A stretch of DNA of 14,695 nt from Clostridiales bacterium (lineage in GTDB: Bacteria; Bacillota; Clostridia; Oscillospirales; Acutalibacteraceae), in the NCBI GenBank assembly GCA_020859725.1, contig JAJBVR010000211.1:1-14695 (forward strand), written 5' to 3'. A model generated the notes under the pieces. The model did no database searches. It had not been told where the DNA came from and saw only the letters and a program-made list of their open reading frames with translations. Made by a program: the position numbers and the translations under genes. This document shows, in pieces, positions 9,808-14,695 of the stretch; the stretch's first letter is position 1; every line of letters begins with the position of its first letter.

Positions 9808-9839
9808 ATATATTTATTACACGAGAGGAGTTCATAAAA

Positions 9840-10565
9840 ATGAATGTACTTATTTATGAAAACGAACAGCAAATAGGAATTGCCGCGGGAAATTATATGT
9901 GCGGCCAGGTGCTTCAGAAGCCGGATTCCGTTTTGGGCCTTGCAACCGGCTCGACCCCGCTTAAGCCTTACAGCCAGATGGCTGAGCTGTATAAAAAAGG
10001 GGTTGTGGATTTTTCAAAGGTTAAAACCTTTAACCTGGACGAATATGTTAATCTTGATGTTAAGGATAAAAATTCTTACCACACTTTTATGCACGAAAAT
10101 CTTTTTAAACATATAAATATTCCGCAGGAAAATATAAATTTTTTAAACGGAAATTCCGATAATTTGGAAAAAGAATGCAAAGAATATGAAAAAAGAATCA
10201 AAGAAGCCGGCGGAATTGATGTTCAGCTTTTGGGAATAGGCTCAAACGGCCATATAGCATTTAACGAGCCGGCAGACTGCTTCCAGCGCTGGAGCCATGT
10301 GGTTACCCTTAAAGAAAGCACCGTTAAGGATAACAGCAGATTTTTCAATTCAATAGAAGAAGTGCCCACACAGGCGGTTACAATGGGAATAGGCTCTATA
10401 ATGCAGGCGAAAAAAATACTTATTATCGCGCTTGGAGAAAAAAAGGCAAAGGCTATAAAACAGCTTATAGACGGAAACGTAACTCCGCAGTGCCCCGCTT
10501 CCGTTTTGCAGTTTCACGCAAATGTTACTCTTATGCTTGATAAAGGCGCGGCTTCCCTTTTATAA
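9840..10565 (+). CDS. nagB: Glucosamine-6-phosphate deaminase
   Basis: 241 aa, matching the short Firmicutes form of NagB. It converts glucosamine-6-phosphate to fructose-6-phosphate and ammonia, joining amino-sugar breakdown to glycolysis in the cytoplasm. Seen: the phosphate-binding loop GLATGSTPLKPY (residues 32-43), the NLDEY motif with the general-base aspartate D67, the motif GIGSNGHIAFNEP with ring-opening histidine H138 and E143, and AVTMGIGSIMQAKKI near 179-192. Position 136 is Asn where E. coli has Asp141; from memory, B. subtilis NagB also has Asn here. The C-terminal extension that carries allosteric residues in the E. coli enzyme is lacking, so allosteric control by GlcNAc-6-phosphate is less likely (inference). 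nagA and a PTS gene are not adjacent. It is the first gene after the promoter at 9779-9807. Confidence 0.96.
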   Translation: MNVLIYENEQQIGIAAGNYMCGQVLQKPDSVLGLATGSTPLKPYSQMAELYKKGVVDFSKVKTFNLDEYVNLDVKDKNSYHTFMHENLFKHINIPQENINFLNGNSDNLEKECKEYEKRIKEAGGIDVQLLGIGSNGHIAFNEPADCFQRWSHVVTLKESTVKDNSRFFNSIEEVPTQAVTMGIGSIMQAKKILIIALGEKKAKAIKQLIDGNVTPQCPASVLQFHANVTLMLDKGAASLL

Positions 10566-10630
10566 ATATCATATTTCCGCTTAAGGAAGCCTGAATAACC
10601 GTTTTTGCACGAAAGGCGGCGTAACCGCAA

Positions 10631-11131
10631 ATGAATAAAGAAAAAAGCAGCAAAAAAAAGGCAATAATTATATTGGCGGCGGCTGTGGCTGCCGTCTGTG
10701 TGATTTCGGCAATCACCGTTTCAGTTCAGCGCCGGAAATCAGAAGATAATTATACAATTTCCCAAAAAGATTCTTCAGCGGCGGGCGCCGTTGAAAATTC
10801 TCAGCCAAGCAATGCCGAAAATTCGGGCGCAAGCGCCGTTTCGCAAAGCGAAGGCGGCTCATCCGGTGGCAATCAAAAAGACGAGCGGGAAACAAAAGTG
10901 TTTGAGGCTCCGCTTACATTGGGTGAAACTCTTGATTTGCTTTCACAGCATTACGGAAGCAATTACAAAGTAAACGCCACGGTTGAGGAAAACGGATTAT
11001 ATTATTTTGCCGTATATAACGGCAATGAAAAATACGCTTCTGTTTCCGTTGACTTAAATTCGGGAAGAGCACAGGAAACAATAATTTCAACAGGAAAGCA
11101 AAGCGATTTCCCGCTTGCATACACAAAATAA
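10631..11131 (+). CDS. Uncharacterised membrane-anchored protein with extracytoplasmic domain
   Basis: 166 aa, not recognised. Layout: a lysine-rich cytoplasmic N-terminus (1-10), one hydrophobic segment (about 11-31) followed by QRRK, a low-complexity Ser/Ala/Gly/Glu linker (about 36-86), and a small folded domain (about 90-152) with alternating hydrophobic strands and the stretch VSVDLNSGRAQETI. That ending loosely resembles PepSY-type domains, which often close with a DxxTG-like turn, but I would not assign the family. The positive-inside arrangement puts the domain outside the cell. The start has a weak AAAGGCGG site 11 nt upstream. It lies 65 bp after nagB with no terminator between, and its stop codon forms part of the metG ribosome binding region, so it belongs to the same operon. 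No catalytic motif is visible. Confidence 0.75.
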   Translation: MNKEKSSKKKAIIILAAAVAAVCVISAITVSVQRRKSEDNYTISQKDSSAAGAVENSQPSNAENSGASAVSQSEGGSSGGNQKDERETKVFEAPLTLGETLDLLSQHYGSNYKVNATVEENGLYYFAVYNGNEKYASVSVDLNSGRAQETIISTGKQSDFPLAYTK

Positions 11132-11136
11132 GGAGG
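11131..11136 (+). promoter_or_regulatory. Ribosome binding site that sets the metG start
   Basis: A perfect AGGAGG begins on the last base of the upstream TAA stop (11129-11131). It is only 2 nt from the ATG at 11139 but 8 nt from the in-frame TTG at 11145. Spacing therefore favours TTG as the start. The overlap with the stop codon suggests translational coupling to the gene before it. Confidence 0.7.
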
Positions 11137-11144
11137 AAATGAAA

Positions 11145-13088
11145 TTGGCAAAGAAAGACACATTTTATATAACCACTCCGATTTACTATCCGTCAGGTAA
11201 TCCGCACATAGGCCACTGCTACACCACTGTGGCGTGTGATTCCATAGCCAGATACAAACGGCTTCAGGGAAAGGATGTAATGTTTCTTACCGGAACGGAT
11301 GAACACGGGCTTAAAATTGAGCAGAAAGCCGCCGAAAAGGGCGTAACCCCCAAAGAATATGTTGACGAAATAGTTAAAACCTTTAAACGCTTGTGGAAAT
11401 ATATGAACATAAGCTATGACAGATATATCCGCACAACAGACGATTATCATATTGAAACGGTTCAGAAGATTTTTAAAGAGCTTTATGACAGAGGCTATAT
11501 TTATAAAGGTAAATATACAGGCAAATACTGCACTCCCTGCGAAAGCTTTTGGACGGAAAGTCAGCTTATTGACGGAAAATGCCCCGAATGCGGAAGAGAT
11601 GTTATAGACGCATCGGAGGAAGCATATTTTTTTAAGCTTTCCCCGTTTGCAGACAGGATTGAAAAGCTTTTAACCGAAACAGATTACTTGCAGCCGAAAT
11701 CCAGAGCAAGCGAACTGGTAAATAACTTTATTAAACCGGGATTGGAGGATTTGTGCGTTTCACGAACCTCTTTTACCTGGGGGATTCCCGTAACGTTTGA
11801 CGAAAAGCACGTTGTTTATGTGTGGGTAGACGCACTTTCAAACTATATAAGCGCGCTTGGGTATGATAACGATAAATACAATGATTACGATAAATACTGG
11901 CCCGCAAACGTGCATATGGTTGCTAAGGATATAATGCGCTTTCACGCCATTGTGTGGCCTGCAATGCTGATGGCGCTTGATCTTGAGCTTCCGAGGCACC
12001 TTGCCGTTCACGGATGGATTACATTCAACGGGCAGAAAATGTCTAAATCCATAGGCAATGTTGTTGACCCGTTTGTTTTGGGCGAAAGATACGGATGCGA
12101 CGCTATCAGATACCATATTTTAAGGGAAATGGCAATAGGCGCGGACAGCTCTTTCTCCAACGAAATAATGATAAACAGAATTAATTCGGACCTTGCAAAC
12201 GACCTGGGCAATCTTGTGTCCAGAACAGTTGCAATGGCAGAGAAATATTTTGGCGGCACACTGCCCGCTGAAAGAGAAAGCGCTGAAATTGACGCTGAGT
12301 TTATTGAAGAAATGACCTCTCTGCGCTCAAAAACAGATAAATTTATTGACGAAACCCAGCTTAATAATGCGCTGGCGGAAATATTCAGGGTTATTTCAAG
12401 GGCAAATAAATATATTGACGAAACCACTCCCTGGGTTTTGGGAAAAGATAAAAGCAAATATGCCCGCCTTGCCTGCGTGCTTTACAATCTGCTTGAGGCA
12501 ATAAGAATTTCAACCACTTTGCTTTCCTGCTTTATGCCTGAAACAATGCCGCGCGTTTGGGAGCAAATCGGCGCCGAAAAAAGCCTTATAACTTATGAAA
12601 ACGCAGGAAAATACGGAATTTTGCCGGCTGATGTTACGGTTAAAAAGGGAGCCGCGCTTTTCCCAAGAATTGACGCTGAAAAGGAAATAGACGAATTAAA
12701 CAAGCTGATTGAAAAACAAATGAATAAAACCGCCGAAAATTCGGAAATTTCCGAAAGTCTGCCCGAAATCACCATTGATGATTTTTCAAAAATCGAACTC
12801 AGGGTTGCGAAAATAACGGAATGTGAACCTGTTAAACGGACGAAAAAGCTGCTCAAGCTTCAGATGGACGACGGCTCTTCCAAACCAAGGCAAATAGTTT
12901 CCGGAATCGCGCCGTGGTACAAGCCGGAGGATTTAAAGGGCAGAAAAGTAATTATTATTGCCAATCTTAAGCCCGCAAAGCTTTGCGGCGAAACAAGCAG
13001 CGGAATGCTTCTTGCCGCGGATACCGAGGACGGCGGAGTGAAGGTTATGTTTGCGGACGAGCTTACAGAGGGTATGAAGCTGAGATAA
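11145..13088 (+). CDS. metG: Methionyl-tRNA synthetase
   Basis: Charges tRNA-Met with methionine, cytoplasmic, class I synthetase. 647 aa from the TTG at 11145, close to the length of B. subtilis MetS. Seen: the HIGH signature (NPHIGH, H21-H24), a single zinc knuckle C128-x2-C131 and C145-x2-C148 inserted in the catalytic domain, KMSKS (K298-S302), an anticodon-binding helical domain with W-containing motif TTPWVLGK, and a C-terminal EMAP/Trbp111-type tRNA-binding domain from about residue 542 (DFSKIELRVAKI) to the end, which usually mediates dimerisation. The ATG at 11139 adds only two residues but is too close to the ribosome binding site. No T-box or SAM riboswitch precedes it, since the upstream gene abuts it; transcription seems to come from the nagB promoter. 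tatD follows 91 bp later, the order found in many Firmicutes. Confidence 0.97.
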   Translation: MAKKDTFYITTPIYYPSGNPHIGHCYTTVACDSIARYKRLQGKDVMFLTGTDEHGLKIEQKAAEKGVTPKEYVDEIVKTFKRLWKYMNISYDRYIRTTDDYHIETVQKIFKELYDRGYIYKGKYTGKYCTPCESFWTESQLIDGKCPECGRDVIDASEEAYFFKLSPFADRIEKLLTETDYLQPKSRASELVNNFIKPGLEDLCVSRTSFTWGIPVTFDEKHVVYVWVDALSNYISALGYDNDKYNDYDKYWPANVHMVAKDIMRFHAIVWPAMLMALDLELPRHLAVHGWITFNGQKMSKSIGNVVDPFVLGERYGCDAIRYHILREMAIGADSSFSNEIMINRINSDLANDLGNLVSRTVAMAEKYFGGTLPAERESAEIDAEFIEEMTSLRSKTDKFIDETQLNNALAEIFRVISRANKYIDETTPWVLGKDKSKYARLACVLYNLLEAIRISTTLLSCFMPETMPRVWEQIGAEKSLITYENAGKYGILPADVTVKKGAALFPRIDAEKEIDELNKLIEKQMNKTAENSEISESLPEITIDDFSKIELRVAKITECEPVKRTKKLLKLQMDDGSSKPRQIVSGIAPWYKPEDLKGRKVIIIANLKPAKLCGETSSGMLLAADTEDGGVKVMFADELTEGMKLR

Positions 13089-13117
13089 ATTTAAATTCAT
13101 TTGATTGTAAAAAACAC

Positions 13118-13151
13118 AAGGCGGCGTTTTGCAATTTATGCGGCGCCGCTT
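13118..13151 (+). other. GC-rich hairpin in the metG-tatD gap
   Basis: AAGGCGGCG (13118-13126) can pair with CGCCGCTT (13144-13151) through 8 bp with one bulged G. The 3' arm is part of the self-complementary GCGGCGCCGC at 13140-13149. It is followed by AAATTTTTC rather than a clean T-run, so it could be a weak or partial terminator that lowers tatD expression, or an mRNA-stabilising element. The rest of the 91-bp gap holds only the tatD ribosome binding site. Confidence 0.4.
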
Positions 13152-13179
13152 AAATTTTTCAAAACATACGGTGATAATT

Positions 13180-13944
13180 ATGTATAGCAATATTTTTGAC
13201 ACACACAGCCATTATGACGACCACGAATTTGACGCGGACAGAGATTACCTGCTTTCCGTTTTGCCGGAAAAAGGTGTTTCTTTTGCCGTAAGCTGCGGAT
13301 GTGATTTAAAATCAACCGAATTTAACAAAAACCTTGCCGAAAAATATGATTATATTTATTTTGCGGCGGGATTTCACCCAGAGAATTTAAACGGAGCGTC
13401 AATAAACGATTTAAAATCGGTTCGGCAGTACGCCGCCCACGAAAAATGCGCTGCAATAGGCGAAATAGGGCTTGATTACCACTGGATGAGCTCATCAAAA
13501 GAAACGCAGAAGGAATTTTTTATAAAGCAAATCGAATTGGCAAAGCGACTTGATATGCCTATAATAGTTCACGACAGAGACGCCCACGGGGATACTTTGG
13601 AAATTTTAAAAGCCGAAAAGCCAAAGGGAGTGCTCCATTGCTTTTCCGGCTCAAAGGAAACGGCAAAGGAAATTATAAATCTTGGTATGTACATAGGAAT
13701 AAACGGAGTTGCCACTTTTAAAAACGCCAGAAAAAGCCTTGAGGTTGTTAAAGAAATTCCGTTGGAAAGGCTTGTACTGGAAACAGACTGCCCTTACCTG
13801 ACCCCCGAACCGTACAGAGGAAAAAGAAACGACAGCTCATTTATTCCTTTTATTGCGGAAAAGCTGGCAGACGAAATAGGAATAACCGCCCAGAGGCTGC
13901 TTGATATAACAAATGAAAACGCGCATAAATTATATAATATTTAA
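13180..13944 (+). CDS. tatD: TatD-family metal-dependent hydrolase (DNase)
   Basis: 254 aa, the standard length of the family. TIM-barrel hydrolase of the amidohydrolase superfamily. Relatives have 3'-5' exonuclease activity on DNA, and the Firmicutes member next to metS is called YabD in B. subtilis. All expected metal ligands are present: DTHSH with H9 and H11, GEIGLDY with E94, IVHDRDA with H130, LHCFSG with H152, and LETDCPYL with D202. Other family landmarks include GFHPE (63-67) and the terminal NENAHKLY. The ATG at 13180 is preferred over the in-frame TTG at 13129 because it has GGTGAT (13170-13175) 4 nt upstream and gives the family's usual N-terminus. It is probably the last gene of the nagB-to-tatD unit, as a strong terminator follows 9 bp after the stop. 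Confidence 0.95.
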   Translation: MYSNIFDTHSHYDDHEFDADRDYLLSVLPEKGVSFAVSCGCDLKSTEFNKNLAEKYDYIYFAAGFHPENLNGASINDLKSVRQYAAHEKCAAIGEIGLDYHWMSSSKETQKEFFIKQIELAKRLDMPIIVHDRDAHGDTLEILKAEKPKGVLHCFSGSKETAKEIINLGMYIGINGVATFKNARKSLEVVKEIPLERLVLETDCPYLTPEPYRGKRNDSSFIPFIAEKLADEIGITAQRLLDITNENAHKLYNI

Positions 13945-13953
13945 TTAAATGAT

Positions 13954-13994
13954 AAAAAAGCGCCGCCGCTTATTTAAAACGGCAGCGCTTTTTT
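13954..13994. terminator. Bidirectional intrinsic terminator between tatD and the GtrA-like gene
   Basis: AAAAAAGCGC-CGCCG (13954-13968) pairs with CGGC-A-GCGCTTTTTT (13980-13994), 15 bp with one C/A mismatch, around an 11-nt loop. Seven Ts (13989-13995) follow the stem on the plus strand and a run of Ts follows it on the minus strand, so it should end transcription both from tatD and from the convergent gene at 14009-14641. Confidence 0.92.
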
Positions 13995-14008
13995 TGAAAG
14001 CTGTTATA

Positions 14009-14641
14009 TTACTCTTCTTTTTTCTTTTCTTTCAAAAGAACAAATTTTTCCATTGGGAAAAGAACAACCATTTGAACGAATCCGCACACCAAAGACGCTA
14101 TAATTCTTACTATGGAATTAGTTAAAAACGCCACGTCCATTGACGAAAGCCAGCCGTAAATAGCTCCCTGAAGCCATGTTGAAAACAAAATCAGGCACAC
14201 AAGAAGCACAATATAAATTACAAAGCAGTATGTAGGCGCGTCTGATTTAAAGGTTCTTTTCTTGTTTTCAATATACCCAAACACATTTGCAATTGCATTT
14301 GAAAGGAAAAACGGAAGCACATAGCCCCAGGTTACAATTCCGTTGGGGGCATAAAGCGCATAGTCAGCGGCTCCCGCTTCCGTGCTTACGTCAAATATCG
14401 CGTCCGGATTAAAAATTGCCTGCAAAAACGCGGGAAGCTCCGCCGTTACCTTATCAAATATAAGAGGCAAAAGCGCGGCAAGCAAAAGCTGAAGAATTGT
14501 AACTCCGCCGCTTACCACCAAGAATTTAACAAGCTGCCAAAGTGTTTTAATAAATCCCCCTTTTGCTTCGGCTTTATCGTCCAATTTGGAAAGCCAATCT
14601 TTTTTTTCTGCTGTTTCACCAATTTCTGCTGTTTCACCCAT
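14009..14641 (-). CDS. GtrA-like integral membrane protein
   Basis: 210 aa, with a charged cytoplasmic-looking N-terminus (1-30) and four hydrophobic segments near residues 37-62, 103-122, 138-157 and 174-197. The order matches the GtrA family: LVKFLVVSGGVTILQ in the first segment, N114-A-I-A-N118 in the second, followed by the hallmark N126-K-K-R-T-F before the third segment. GtrA-like proteins are thought to help move undecaprenyl-linked sugars across the membrane for cell-surface glycosylation. Here no glycosyltransferase gene is visible beside it, though the right flank is cut off. It is longer than typical GtrA proteins of about 120-150 aa, because of the N-terminal extension and a roughly 40-residue loop between the first two segments. 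The start at 14641 has AAGGAGT 6 nt upstream. Confidence 0.75.
   Translation of the reverse strand: MGETAEIGETAEKKDWLSKLDDKAEAKGGFIKTLWQLVKFLVVSGGVTILQLLLAALLPLIFDKVTAELPAFLQAIFNPDAIFDVSTEAGAADYALYAPNGIVTWGYVLPFFLSNAIANVFGYIENKKRTFKSDAPTYCFVIYIVLLVCLILFSTWLQGAIYGWLSSMDVAFLTNSIVRIIASLVCGFVQMVVLFPMEKFVLLKEKKKEE
14605..14638 (-). repeat. In-frame 18-bp-period repeat at the start of the GtrA-like gene
   Basis: Two identical 16-bp units (14605-14620 and 14623-14638) lie 18 bp apart inside the coding sequence and encode the duplicated peptide GETAEIGETAE at residues 2-12. The period is a multiple of three, so copy-number change would keep the reading frame. Confidence 0.8.
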
Positions 14642-14695
14642 ATTTTTACTCCTTAAAATAGATTAGGAATTAATTGCATAATCCCTGTATTATAT
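14642..14695 (-). promoter_or_regulatory. Upstream region of the GtrA-like gene: ribosome binding site and candidate -10
   Basis: On the minus strand, AAGGAGT (14648-14654) is the ribosome binding site. A perfect TATAAT lies at 14689-14694, giving a leader of about 40 nt if used. The matching -35 would fall outside the window, so the promoter is only half seen. Confidence 0.5.

Noticed and set aside
10550..10591. GGCTTCC/GGAAGCC pairing across the nagB stop as a terminator
   Set aside because: It has a 7-bp stem with a 28-nt loop and no T-run on either side. It may be chance or a minor mRNA structure.
12008..12457. 149-codon open frame antisense to metG
   Set aside because: It is fully contained in conserved metG coding sequence on the other strand and shows no protein family features.
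13129..13179. TTG at 13129 as the tatD start
   Set aside because: It would add 17 residues with no ribosome binding site and would start within a GC-rich hairpin. The ATG at 13180 gives the normal TatD N-terminus.
7345..14695. Defence, mobile or other novel multi-gene system
   Set aside because: No nuclease, transposase, integrase, reverse transcriptase, toxin-antitoxin pair, repeat array or tRNA-flanked island is visible. The genes are housekeeping or common envelope families with uniform codon use by eye.

Overview
The window looks like a housekeeping stretch of the chromosome of a Gram-positive member of the Clostridia. I infer this from Firmicutes-type RpoB and RpoC sequences, strong AGGAGG-like ribosome binding sites, use of a TTG start, a lipoprotein signal peptide of the type II kind, a VanZ-family protein, and the metG-tatD adjacency familiar from Firmicutes. 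An Oscillospirales/Ruminococcaceae-like organism is my guess, but nothing in the sequence fixes the family. There are no tRNA or rRNA genes, CRISPR arrays, insertion sequences, integrases or prophage genes.

Left half (1-7516, minus strand): the RNA polymerase operon rpoB-rpoC. RpoB is complete. RpoC lacks only its last few dozen codons, which lie beyond the left edge. A near-consensus sigma-A promoter sits about 150 bp upstream of rpoB, so rpoBC is its own transcription unit here. The ribosomal protein genes rplJ-rplL, which often precede rpoB, are absent from this position.

Middle (7345-7703): a divergent control region of about 360 bp. It holds the rpoB promoter and leader on one strand, and on the other a TATAAT promoter with an 11-bp tandem repeat over its -35 region. 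That promoter drives a lipoprotein of the oligopeptide-binding (OppA-like) family, whose gene overlaps a VanZ-family membrane protein gene by 20 bp. No transporter permease or ATPase genes are present.

Right half (9779-13995, plus strand): a likely operon nagB (glucosamine-6-phosphate deaminase), an unrecognised membrane-anchored secreted protein, metG (methionyl-tRNA synthetase) and tatD (metal-dependent hydrolase/DNase). It starts at a strong promoter and ends at a strong bidirectional terminator. The unknown gene and metG are tightly packed, with the metG ribosome binding site on top of the previous stop codon. The last gene (14009-14641, minus strand) converges on the same terminator and encodes a GtrA-like membrane protein.

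I found no convincing new multi-gene system. The most unusual points are a 71-residue, arginine/lysine-free acidic tail on RpoB, the stand-alone rpoBC promoter with a structured leader, the solitary binding protein overlapping a VanZ gene, and the uncharacterised protein wedged between nagB and metG.
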